DNA from: Candidatus Villigracilis affinis | GTDB lineage: Bacteria > Chloroflexota > Anaerolineae > Anaerolineales > Villigracilaceae | Direction of reading: 5' to 3' | NCBI GenBank assembly: GCA_016718275.1 | Contig: JADKEA010000023.1 | Span: 186,001 to 250,000, forward strand | DNA length: 64,000 nucleotides | Shown: in pieces, positions 8,157 to 16,309 of the stretch | Numbering within the stretch: the stretch's first letter is position 1 | How the letters are laid out: each line of letters opens with the position of its first letter | The notes under the pieces: generated by a model | What the model saw: only the letters and a program-made list of their open reading frames with translations | Told to the model about the DNA's origin: nothing | Databases searched by the model: none | Made by a program: the position numbers and the translations under genes

Positions 8157-10061
8157 ATGTCCACCATTGATGAGATCAAAGTCCGCATTGATATTGTCGA
8201 CCTCGTTTCCGAGGCCGGGGTGAAACTGCGCCATGCGGGGAAGAACTACACGGGCTTTTGTCCCTTCCACGATAACAAGCACACGCCTGCCTTTGTGGTC
8301 TGGCCCGAGTCTGGCACGTGGCGCTGTTTTGGTCAATGTAATGAAGGCGGCGACATTTTCAAGTTCGTGATGAAGCGCGACGGCCTGGATTTCAAAGAGG
8401 CCATGCAAAAACTGGCTCTGCGCGCAGGCGTGGAGATCAAGGATTACCAGCGCGAATCGCCCCAGCAAAAGGAAGCCTACGAGCACCTCCGCAAACTGCT
8501 TGAAGATGCGGTCATTTATTATCGCAGTCAGCTTTTTAGCAATAACACGATCCTGACCTACCTGCGCGAAAAGCGTGGACTGACCGACACCACCATCGAA
8601 ACCTTCGGCTTGGGCTATGCCCCGCCCGGATATGACAACCTGTTGAAGCACTTCCTCTCCAAGGAGTACAGCCAGCAGGATTTGATCGACTCGGGCATGG
8701 TCACTGTCCGTGAAAATGACGAAGCGCGCACCTACGATAAATTCCGCAACCGCATCATGATTCCCATCCGCGATGAAAATGGAAAGATGTCTGGTTTTGG
8801 CGCGCGTATCGTGGACCCGAACGATATTCCCAAATTTTTGAATTCACCCGAAACGCCCATCTTCTCCAAAGGCCGCCTGCTCTATGGTCTCGACCGCGCC
8901 CGCAAGCCCATCCGCGCGGCGGATCAGGCTGTGATCGTGGAAGGTTATCTCGATGTCATCGCGCTGCATCAGGCAGGTTATGAAAACGTCGTCTCGCCAA
9001 TGGGAACCGCGTTGACCGAAGATCAATTGCGTTTGTTGAAGAAATCCACGCGGCGCATTGTGCTGGCGCTTGACCCCGATGTGGCAGGCCAAAAAGCCGT
9101 CCTGCGTGGACTCGACGCCGCCCGCTCTGCGATGGACCGCGAAGGCGAACTCGGTTTCGATGCGCGCGGCCTGCTGAAAAATGAAGCCCGCCTGCAAGCC
9201 GATCTGCGTGTTGCCACCATGCCTGATGACCTCGACCCCGATGAGATCGTGGCGCGCGATAAAGAAGAATGGAAGAAGCTCATCGAGAATGCCAAGCCCA
9301 TCGTCACGCACGTGATGGATTCGCTGGCGGCTGGGCAGGACCTGAACGATGCCAAGGTCAAGAATCAAATTGCGGCACAGGTGCTTCCGCTGATCGAAGA
9401 CCTGCCGAATGCCATGGAACGTGACACGTACCGTCAGGCGTTGTCGCGAATGCTGCGGGTTGATGAACGCTCCTTGTTGAGCTCGCAGGTTCAAGGTCCA
9501 GTGGCGAAGCGCAAGCCTCGCGGCGTGGAACAAAGTCACAAAGTCGTATCGTCTGGCATTGTGGCGGTCAATCCCACTTTGAAGATCGAATCCTATTGCC
9601 TCGGTGTTTTGCTGCGCAAGCCGGAGTTGTTATACCGCCTCGATAAACGCATGCAGGAAGCCGACCTGACCGCATTGGCCGTGGAGGATTTCGAGTATAC
9701 TGACCATCAGTTGTTGTTCGATGTTGTGCGTATGGCGGTCGAGCAGGATGAAAAGGATTATCATCATTACGTGATGACTCATGTACCTGAATCGGTCAGC
9801 GATCTTTCGAAGGAATTGGTCGCGCGTTCTGACAACCTTGACCCCGTGGAAGATAAGGTCCTCGATGACCTGCTGGCGCGTTTCATGGATCTGCGCCGCG
9901 CGAATGCGATGTTGAATGTCAATCAATTGCGTTTTCTTCAGGAGGAAGACCAGCAACAGGGAGGGGCGAATATGAAGTTGTATCAGGAGCAAACTTTGCA
10001 GATGACGAGATTGCTTCATAGTTTGGATCAGGCCAAGAGAAAGTTGTCCTCAAAGCGGTAG
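8157..10061 (+). CDS. dnaG: DNA primase
   Basis: 634 residues. Makes RNA primers for replication forks. The N-terminal CHC2-type zinc finger has Cys35, His38, Cys57 and Cys61; the last pair is C-x3-C (CFGQC) instead of the usual C-x2-C, a form I associate with Chloroflexota. The Toprim core shows VIVEGYLDVIALHQAG and ALDPDVAGQ with the metal-binding acidic residues. A C-terminal helical DnaB-interacting region follows. ATG at 8157 gives the canonical N-terminus; the longer frame from 7740 runs over the divergent gene and is not real. It is followed directly by rpoD, part of the classic macromolecular synthesis operon order. Confidence 0.97.
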   Translation: MSTIDEIKVRIDIVDLVSEAGVKLRHAGKNYTGFCPFHDNKHTPAFVVWPESGTWRCFGQCNEGGDIFKFVMKRDGLDFKEAMQKLALRAGVEIKDYQRESPQQKEAYEHLRKLLEDAVIYYRSQLFSNNTILTYLREKRGLTDTTIETFGLGYAPPGYDNLLKHFLSKEYSQQDLIDSGMVTVRENDEARTYDKFRNRIMIPIRDENGKMSGFGARIVDPNDIPKFLNSPETPIFSKGRLLYGLDRARKPIRAADQAVIVEGYLDVIALHQAGYENVVSPMGTALTEDQLRLLKKSTRRIVLALDPDVAGQKAVLRGLDAARSAMDREGELGFDARGLLKNEARLQADLRVATMPDDLDPDEIVARDKEEWKKLIENAKPIVTHVMDSLAAGQDLNDAKVKNQIAAQVLPLIEDLPNAMERDTYRQALSRMLRVDERSLLSSQVQGPVAKRKPRGVEQSHKVVSSGIVAVNPTLKIESYCLGVLLRKPELLYRLDKRMQEADLTALAVEDFEYTDHQLLFDVVRMAVEQDEKDYHHYVMTHVPESVSDLSKELVARSDNLDPVEDKVLDDLLARFMDLRRANAMLNVNQLRFLQEEDQQQGGANMKLYQEQTLQMTRLLHSLDQAKRKLSSKR

Positions 10062-10090
10062 TGAATGCAGCTATCAGGGAGAAGGTACCG

Positions 10091-11725
10091 ATGACCGCAA
10101 AACCCAAGTCCAAATCAAGAGTCAAGCCCGCAACCATGCCAAAACCAAAATCAAAGACCGCGCAAAAACCAGCGGGGCGTAAACCAAAAGACGCCAAAAT
10201 GAAATTTCCAGAGAGCGATGTTTTGGATGCGCTGTCGAATGGGGGGAATATGCTGTTCGATCCTGCCGCCGATGAGATCATTGAACCCGATGAATCCCTG
10301 CTGACCCAGCAGGAGGATCTCGATGAAGTTGTGCCGCTGCATTCGCACGAATTGGAGTCGGAGCTTTCGGAAGACCCTGTACGTTTGTACCTGCGCGAGA
10401 TCGGTCTGGTGAAACTGCTCGATTCAGACAGTGAGTTTCGCCTTGCCACACTCAGCGAAGCCGACCGTCACATCACCGCGCTGCGAAAATTAAAACAACG
10501 CAAGGGCGTTTCACTTGCTTCTTCCATTTACCATGCCTTGCTCGTCGAAATGTCCACTTCGTGGGATCGTCTCATTGAAGATACCGAGCAGCTTGATTGT
10601 GAACTTCCCAACCTCGCCTTGATGGTCGCTGAAGCCCAGTCGCTTCACTCGGGCTGGCAATTCGATTCGCCTTCGTATTTCCGCGCTTATCTGGATAACG
10701 GCCATTGGGGAGTGGACCATCTTTGGGATAATTTTGCGCGACATGCCTACGGTGTCTTTCTTAACCTGCACCTGCTTCCGTTTAAATATGCAGAGTGGCT
10801 GCTGACGAATGTCCGCGCCCAAAACGCCATGCCCGGACAGCGCACACTCTACCGCAACCTGCCGTCAGACGAAGACCTGCTCAGCGAAATGGACGCAGTC
10901 CACGCCCGCGCTGTGGATGGGAATCAGGCGCTCATCCGCGCGAACTTGCGTTTGGTGGTGAGTGTCGCCAAGCGTTATCTTGGTCGCGGCATGTCCCTGC
11001 TTGATTTGATTCAGGAAGGCAATATGGGTCTGCTGCGCGCCGTCAGCAAATTCGATCCGCGCCGTGGATTCAAATTCAGCACCTATGCAACCTGGTGGAT
11101 TCGCCAATCCATCAATCGCTCCATTGCCGAACAGGCGCGCACGATCCGCATTCCTGTTCATTTATTTGAATCCATTTCACGCATTCTGCGCGCGCAACGG
11201 CATCTCACGCAGGTGTTGGGCCGCGACCCAAGCAGTGAAGAACTTGCGGTGGAAGTCGGTTATCTTTCCGCTTCTGATGTGCAAACGATCTTGCGCTCAC
11301 ATGCCGAAGGCAAACCGCTTAAACCTGAATTGCAAAAATTGCTCGATCTCGCCACCCAAAAGATCACCCGTGTGCTTCGCTCTGCCGAAGAACCTGTCTC
11401 CCTCGAAGGCCCGGTGGGGGATGAGGATTCCAGTTCGCTGGGCGATTTCATTGAAGATGAAGACACCCCGTCACCGATGGATGCCGCCGCGCGTGAAATG
11501 CTCCGCGAACAGGTTCAGCACGCGCTTGAGTCGCTTTCAGACCGCGAGCGCGATGTGCTCGAGCTCCGCTTTGGCCTGCGCGATGGCAGGGAACATACAC
11601 TCGAAGAGGTCAGCCGCTACTTCGATGTGACCCGTGAACGTGTCCGCCAGATCGAAGCGAAGGCGCTGCGGAAGTTACGTCACCCCGCCAGAAGCCGTGA
11701 GTTGAGGGATTATTTGGGAGACTGA
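10091..11725 (+). CDS. rpoD: Primary sigma factor (sigma-70, RpoD/SigA)
   Basis: 544 residues from ATG 10091, chosen because GGAGAAGG lies five bases upstream; an alternative GTG at 10061 overlaps the dnaG stop. A basic Lys/Pro-rich N-terminus is followed by region 1.2 (DPVRLYLREIG), region 2 with the core-binding and -10 recognition motifs (DLIQEGNMGLLRAVSKFD, FSTYATWWIRQSINRSI), region 3, and region 4 with the -35 helix-turn-helix (TLEEVSRYFDVTRERVRQI). It directs housekeeping transcription and presumably uses the TTGACA/TATAAT promoters seen elsewhere in the window. Confidence 0.96.
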   Translation: MTAKPKSKSRVKPATMPKPKSKTAQKPAGRKPKDAKMKFPESDVLDALSNGGNMLFDPAADEIIEPDESLLTQQEDLDEVVPLHSHELESELSEDPVRLYLREIGLVKLLDSDSEFRLATLSEADRHITALRKLKQRKGVSLASSIYHALLVEMSTSWDRLIEDTEQLDCELPNLALMVAEAQSLHSGWQFDSPSYFRAYLDNGHWGVDHLWDNFARHAYGVFLNLHLLPFKYAEWLLTNVRAQNAMPGQRTLYRNLPSDEDLLSEMDAVHARAVDGNQALIRANLRLVVSVAKRYLGRGMSLLDLIQEGNMGLLRAVSKFDPRRGFKFSTYATWWIRQSINRSIAEQARTIRIPVHLFESISRILRAQRHLTQVLGRDPSSEELAVEVGYLSASDVQTILRSHAEGKPLKPELQKLLDLATQKITRVLRSAEEPVSLEGPVGDEDSSSLGDFIEDEDTPSPMDAAAREMLREQVQHALESLSDRERDVLELRFGLRDGREHTLEEVSRYFDVTRERVRQIEAKALRKLRHPARSRELRDYLGD

Positions 11726-11744
11726 AAAGAATTTTTGGGCAATA

Positions 11745-11773
11745 AAAAGACCGCCGTAAAGGCGGTCTTTTTA
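11745..11773 (+). terminator. Intrinsic terminator of dnaG-rpoD
   Basis: AGACCGCC, a five-base loop and GGCGGTCT, flanked by A- and T-runs. Confidence 0.88.
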
Positions 11774-11850
11774 TTGTTTTTTCTTCAATATGACAATTAT
11801 CATCATTTTTGTGAAAAGTGACACTTTGTCTATTCCCTGAAAGTCTCTTA

Positions 11851-11859
11851 TGATATACT
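11851..11859 (+). promoter_or_regulatory. Extended -10 promoter of the nuo operon
   Basis: TGATATACT has the TGN extension and lies 54 bases before nuoA. No good -35 box is present, as is common for extended -10 promoters. Confidence 0.45.
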
Positions 11860-11913
11860 TCGCCGAACGTGCCAGATTTCACGCACCGATTTTACACACC
11901 AAGAGGTGTTTTT

Positions 11914-12270
11914 ATGTTATTGGAATATATTGCCATTGGAGTGATGATTGCGGTCGCCACGCTGATCGCATTCATCGCGATAGGTCTGGGGGAGTTATTT
12001 GGGCCAAAGAAAAATACGGAAGCGAAGTCCATGCCTTATGAATCTGGCATGAATCCATACGGTGAAGGGACACGGCGCATGCCCGTCCGCTTTTACCTGA
12101 TTGCCGTATTGTTCATTTTGTTTGATATTGAAGTTGTGTTCTTTTTACCCTGGGCGATCGCATTTCGCAATCTGGGCATTTTTGGGTTGCTTGAAATGGT
12201 CGTCTTTATCGTTATCTTATTGATAGGTTATGTGTATGCCTGGAAAAAAGGAGCCCTGGAATGGGAGTAG
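11914..12270 (+). CDS. nuoA: NADH-quinone oxidoreductase subunit A
   Basis: 118 residues with three membrane helices; a small subunit of the membrane arm of complex I near the quinone site. Typical motifs are YESGMNPYGEGTRRMPVRFY and LFILFDIEVVFFLPWA. ATG 11914 is chosen over the in-frame ATG 11869 because AGAGGTG lies just upstream and it gives the family N-terminus. First gene of the operon; overlaps nuoB by ten bases. Confidence 0.95.
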   Translation: MLLEYIAIGVMIAVATLIAFIAIGLGELFGPKKNTEAKSMPYESGMNPYGEGTRRMPVRFYLIAVLFILFDIEVVFFLPWAIAFRNLGIFGLLEMVVFIVILLIGYVYAWKKGALEWE

Positions 12271-12749
12271 AACAAAAACTTGGAAACATGGGCGTGGTGA
12301 CCACCACGCTTGAGACCGTGGTGAACTGGTCGCGTACCAATGCGATGTGGCCGATGTTGTTCGGCCTCGCCTGCTGCGCCATCGAAATGATGTCTGCACA
12401 ATCAGCGAGCTATGACATGAGCCGCTTCGGTATGGAACTCATGCGTGCCAGCCCGCGCCAGTCGGACCTGATGATCGTAGCGGGACGCGTCTCGAAAAAA
12501 ATGGGGCCCGTCCTTCGCCGTTTATATGACCAGATGCCCGAGCCGAAATGGGTGATCGCCATGGGCGATTGCGCCTCCTGCGGCGGCGTCTTCAATAACT
12601 ACGCCATCTATCAGGGTGTGGATGAAGTTGTGCCTGTGGATGTATTCGTGGCGGGTTGCCCGCCGCGCCCCGAAGCCTTGATCCACGGTGTGTTGACCGT
12701 GTATGAAAAGGTCAAGGGCGAGAAATTCAAGGATCTGGCGGTTAAGTAA
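12261..12749 (+). CDS. nuoB: NADH-quinone oxidoreductase subunit B
   Basis: 162 residues. Carries the terminal [4Fe-4S] cluster N2 that passes electrons to quinone. Expected ligands are Cys38 and Cys39 (LACCAIEMM), Cys104 (MGDCASCGG) and Cys133 (GCPPRPEAL), all present. Starts inside the end of nuoA, implying translational coupling. A stem-loop separates it from nuoC. Confidence 0.97.
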   Translation: MGVEQKLGNMGVVTTTLETVVNWSRTNAMWPMLFGLACCAIEMMSAQSASYDMSRFGMELMRASPRQSDLMIVAGRVSKKMGPVLRRLYDQMPEPKWVIAMGDCASCGGVFNNYAIYQGVDEVVPVDVFVAGCPPRPEALIHGVLTVYEKVKGEKFKDLAVK

Positions 12750-12759
12750 ATCCATTCAT

Positions 12760-12790
12760 AAGACCTGACAACGAAAAACTGTCAGGTCTT
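12760..12790 (+). repeat. Intercistronic stem-loop between nuoB and nuoC
   Basis: AAGACCTGACA and TGTCAGGTCTT form a perfect 11-bp stem with a nine-base loop. The T-run comes only eight bases later, next to the nuoC start, so this may be an mRNA processing or stability element or a dispersed palindrome and not a full terminator. Confidence 0.65.
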
Positions 12791-12804
12791 AAGGAATATT
12801 TTTT

Positions 12805-13317
12805 ATGAATAAAAATCTTGAACCCGTTGTAAAAGCAATTCAGGATAAATTCGGCGCGACGTATGAGGAATTCCGCGATGAAGTGCATCTGTTCGTGAAG
12901 CCCGAGCAGATCGTGGAGGCGTTGACCCTTTTGCGCGACGAACAGGAATTTGAATTGCTCTCGGCATTGACTGCCACAGATTACTGGCCGCAAGAATCGC
13001 CGCGTTTTCATGTCATCTATCAATTTACCTCGCTTGCAAAAAATCTTTCGGTGCAGATCAGAGTCCCGTTAAACGGGAGCAGCCCGAAGGTCCAGACCGT
13101 GACCGCTGTATATGCATCTGCGAACTGGCGTGAGCGTGAACTCCTCGATATGTTCGGCATCGAGGTCGAGGGCCATCCCGATCCGCGCAGAATTCTCATG
13201 CCCGACGATCATGTGGGACACCCGCTCCGCAAGGATTACCCGCTTGGGTATGAAGAGCCGCAATTCACGTTCAACTTTGATGAGATCGATCTGCGCAAGC
13301 CGTACGCAAAGGAATAG
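12805..13317 (+). CDS. nuoC: NADH-quinone oxidoreductase subunit C
   Basis: 170 residues, the 30-kDa subunit of the peripheral arm. Recognised by WRERELLDMFGIEVEGHPD and RRILMPDDHVGHPLRKDYPL near the C-terminus. It is separate from NuoD, unlike the fused NuoCD of E. coli. AAGGAA lies upstream of the ATG. nuoD starts two bases after its stop. Confidence 0.95.
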   Translation: MNKNLEPVVKAIQDKFGATYEEFRDEVHLFVKPEQIVEALTLLRDEQEFELLSALTATDYWPQESPRFHVIYQFTSLAKNLSVQIRVPLNGSSPKVQTVTAVYASANWRERELLDMFGIEVEGHPDPRRILMPDDHVGHPLRKDYPLGYEEPQFTFNFDEIDLRKPYAKE

Positions 13318-13319
13318 TT

Positions 13320-14549
13320 ATGAGTCAGATTGAAGAAGTCAGCTTAGAGAAATTCAAGCATCTGGTATCTGAGCGAGCGCTCACAGGCGAGACCATGCTA
13401 TTGAACATGGGGCCGCAGCACCCGTCTACACACGGTGTTTTGCGGCTTTTGCTTGAACTGGATGGCGAAGTCGTCGTCAACTGCATTCCCGATATCGGCT
13501 TTTTGCATACGGGTATCGAAAAAAACATGGAAGCCAAGACCTATCAAAAGGCTGAAGTGATGACCGACCGCCTCGATTATATGAATACGATGGGAAACAA
13601 CCTCGCGTATGTGATGGCCGTTGAAAAACTGGTAGACCTCGATGTGCCTGCGCGCGCGCAGGGACTGCGTGTGATCCTCACCGAGTTGCAGCGCATCGCT
13701 TCACACTTGGTTTGGCTTGGTACTTCGGGCCTCGACCTCGCGGCGATGTCCATGTTCCTGTATTGTTTCCGCGAACGCGAACAGATCCTCGATATTTTCG
13801 AACTGGTCTCGGGCCAGCGCATGATGACCACCTACTTCCGCCCCGGCGGCGTGTGGCGCGATGTGCCCGTCGAATTCGAAAAGGCAGTGCGCGACTTTAT
13901 CAAGATCTTTCCGAAGCGCATCGATGAATACGAAACGTTGTTGACGAAAAACCCGCTTTTCATTGACCGCATGGTGGATATCGGATACCTGAGTAAGGAA
14001 ACGGCTCTTTCCTACGGGGTAACGGGTCCTGCACTACGGGCATCCGGCGTCGATTGGGATTTGCGCAAAGCGCGTCCTTATTGCGGCTATGAACAATATG
14101 ATTTCAACGTCCCCACCCGCACCGAAGGCGATACATATGCGCGCTATCTCGTCCGCATCGATGAACTGCGCGAGTCTTTGAGAATCGTCGAGCAGGCTTT
14201 GAACAAATTGCCCCTTGGGCCGGTTCGTTCTGAAAATCGAAAATTCGTCCCGCCGCCGCGCTCAGAGATCGGTGTGAGCATGGAAGCACTCATCCATCAC
14301 TTCAAGTTATGGACGGAAGGTTTCCCCGCACCGAAGGCTTCCATTTACAGCGCAGTGGAATCACCGCGCGGTGAATTGGCGTTGATGCTGGAAGGCGATG
14401 GCGGTCCGAAGCCTCTGCGCGTGCATTTACGCACACCTTCGTTCGATAACCTGGGTGTGCTTTCAGAGATCGTAAAAGGGCATTTGGTGGCTGACCTGGT
14501 CGCCATCCTTGCTTCCATTGATATTGTCCTCGGAGATATTGACAGATGA
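13320..14549 (+). CDS. nuoD: NADH-quinone oxidoreductase subunit D
   Basis: 409 residues, the 49-kDa subunit that forms the quinone pocket with NuoB and derives from the large subunit of NiFe hydrogenases. Shows MGPQHPSTHGVLRLLLELDG near the N-terminus, DIGFLHTGIEKNME, and the C-terminal SIDIVLGDIDR. Overlaps nuoE by four bases (ATGA). Confidence 0.97.
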   Translation: MSQIEEVSLEKFKHLVSERALTGETMLLNMGPQHPSTHGVLRLLLELDGEVVVNCIPDIGFLHTGIEKNMEAKTYQKAEVMTDRLDYMNTMGNNLAYVMAVEKLVDLDVPARAQGLRVILTELQRIASHLVWLGTSGLDLAAMSMFLYCFREREQILDIFELVSGQRMMTTYFRPGGVWRDVPVEFEKAVRDFIKIFPKRIDEYETLLTKNPLFIDRMVDIGYLSKETALSYGVTGPALRASGVDWDLRKARPYCGYEQYDFNVPTRTEGDTYARYLVRIDELRESLRIVEQALNKLPLGPVRSENRKFVPPPRSEIGVSMEALIHHFKLWTEGFPAPKASIYSAVESPRGELALMLEGDGGPKPLRVHLRTPSFDNLGVLSEIVKGHLVADLVAILASIDIVLGDIDR

Positions 14550-15052
14550 GCCTTGAGAAAACTTATCCGAAGGAAGTTAAACAAATATTGTCAAAATACC
14601 CGCCTGAGCACAAACGCTCGGCGGTTATGCCGCTCCTTTACCTTGCCCAGCGCGAGGAAGGGTATGTCAACAAAGCCGCAATGCAGGATATTGCCCGCAT
14701 GCTCGATATCACCGAGACGGAAGTCGCTTCGATCATCGGCTTTTACACTCTGTATCACGATGAAAAAGCAGGCAAGTACCGCATGCAGGTCTGTACGGAT
14801 CTTCCCTGTGCCCTGCGCGGTGCGGATGATTTCCTGAAAAACCTGTGCGGCAACCTCGGCATTCAGGTTGGTGAAACAACCCCCGATGGAGTTGTGACCC
14901 TGGAAGCTGTAATGTGTCTCGCCGCCTGCGACAAAGCGCCCATGTTCCAGACACAGGGACCCGATGGCATCAAATATCACGAGAACATGACCGTGGATAA
15001 GACCATGGAATTGATCGACGCCTTGAAGAAATCTGACGCGGGGGTGAAATAA
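14546..15052 (+). CDS. nuoE: NADH-quinone oxidoreductase subunit E
   Basis: 168 residues, the 24-kDa thioredoxin-fold subunit of the NADH-oxidising module. Four cysteines for the [2Fe-2S] cluster N1a are present: Cys83 and Cys88 (CTDLPC), Cys124 and Cys128 (CLAAC). Overlaps nuoD by four bases and nuoF by one base (stop TAA, then ATG). Confidence 0.96.
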   Translation: MSLEKTYPKEVKQILSKYPPEHKRSAVMPLLYLAQREEGYVNKAAMQDIARMLDITETEVASIIGFYTLYHDEKAGKYRMQVCTDLPCALRGADDFLKNLCGNLGIQVGETTPDGVVTLEAVMCLAACDKAPMFQTQGPDGIKYHENMTVDKTMELIDALKKSDAGVK

Positions 15053-16299
15053 TGGCGAACGTCCTTTTACGTCACCGCGACATTGCGGATATCAACAAGA
15101 TCGATGTCTATAAAAAGAACGGCGGTTTTGACGCACTCAAAAAAGCCGTATCAAAAATGCAGCCGAATGAAGTGACCGATGTGGTCAAGAATTCAGGTCT
15201 GCGCGGCCGCGGCGGTGCGGGTTTCCCCACCGGTATGAAGTGGTCTTTCATCGACACCAAGAATTGGCCGCACTATGTGGTCGCCAATGCCGATGAATCT
15301 GAGCCTGGTACATTCAAGGATCGTGAGATCATGGAAAGCAATCCCTTCCAGTTTTTGGAGGGATTGGCAATCGCTTCCTATGCGGTCGGCGCGAATGCAG
15401 CCTACATTTATCTGCGCGGTGAATTCTGGCAGGTAGCCGCCACTCTCGATGAAAAGATCGCGGACATGGAAAAAGCAGGATACCTCGGTGAAAACCTTTT
15501 TGGCACCGAATATTCATTGAAGATCTACACTCATCTCGGTGCAGGCGCATATATCTGCGGCGAAGAAACCGCTTTGCTCGAATCGCTCGAAGGCAAACGC
15601 GGACAGCCCCGTGTGCGTCCGCCGTTTCCGCCTTCGTTCGGTTTGTATGGCAAACCCACCATCATCAACAATGTGGAGACCTTTACCAATGTGACTCCCA
15701 TTCTTGCCAATGGCGCGGAATGGTACAAGTCGATGGGCACCGCCGACAGCGCGGGCGTGAAGATATTCTCGCTCTCCGGCCGTGTGCGCAAGCCCGGTAA
15801 TTATGAACTTCCATTCGGTACAACCTTCCGCCAGTTGATCTACGAACACGGCGGCGGCATTTTGGATGGCAGACCTGTCAAGGCGATCATGCCTGCGGGC
15901 GCATCCTCTTCCCTGATCGCGGTGGATGACAAGGTGCTTGATACGCCGATGGACTACGCCACCGTGCGCACGCTCGGCGCGGACCTTGGTTCTGCCTCTG
16001 TCATCGTGCTGGATGACACGGTGGATATCGACTGGGTGATCAACAAGACAATCCACTTCTTCAAGCATGAATCCTGTGGCAAATGCACCACCTGCCGCGA
16101 GGGAAATTATTGGATGAAGAACCTTACAGAACGCATTCACTCCGGCACGGGAGCGCAAAACGATGTGGACCTGCTCCTGAACGTTGCCAAACAAATGCAG
16201 GGCAAATGCCTGTGCGCGCTCGGCGAATTTTCCACAATGGCTGTGGTGACCGGTATCGAAAGATTCCCGCAGGATTTCAAAAAAGCGGTAAAGGCTTAA
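15052..16299 (+). CDS. nuoF: NADH-quinone oxidoreductase subunit F
   Basis: 415 residues, the 51-kDa subunit where NADH binds and hands electrons to FMN. The glycine-rich flavin/NADH loop is GLRGRGGAGFPTGMKW (about 49-64). The [4Fe-4S] cluster N3 ligands Cys342, Cys345 and Cys348 (ESCGKCTTCREG) and a later Cys (GKCLCALGEF) are present. Normal length and no sign of damage. Confidence 0.97.
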   Translation: MANVLLRHRDIADINKIDVYKKNGGFDALKKAVSKMQPNEVTDVVKNSGLRGRGGAGFPTGMKWSFIDTKNWPHYVVANADESEPGTFKDREIMESNPFQFLEGLAIASYAVGANAAYIYLRGEFWQVAATLDEKIADMEKAGYLGENLFGTEYSLKIYTHLGAGAYICGEETALLESLEGKRGQPRVRPPFPPSFGLYGKPTIINNVETFTNVTPILANGAEWYKSMGTADSAGVKIFSLSGRVRKPGNYELPFGTTFRQLIYEHGGGILDGRPVKAIMPAGASSSLIAVDDKVLDTPMDYATVRTLGADLGSASVIVLDDTVDIDWVINKTIHFFKHESCGKCTTCREGNYWMKNLTERIHSGTGAQNDVDLLLNVAKQMQGKCLCALGEFSTMAVVTGIERFPQDFKKAVKA

Positions 16300-16309
16300 T
16301 GGAGCACGC

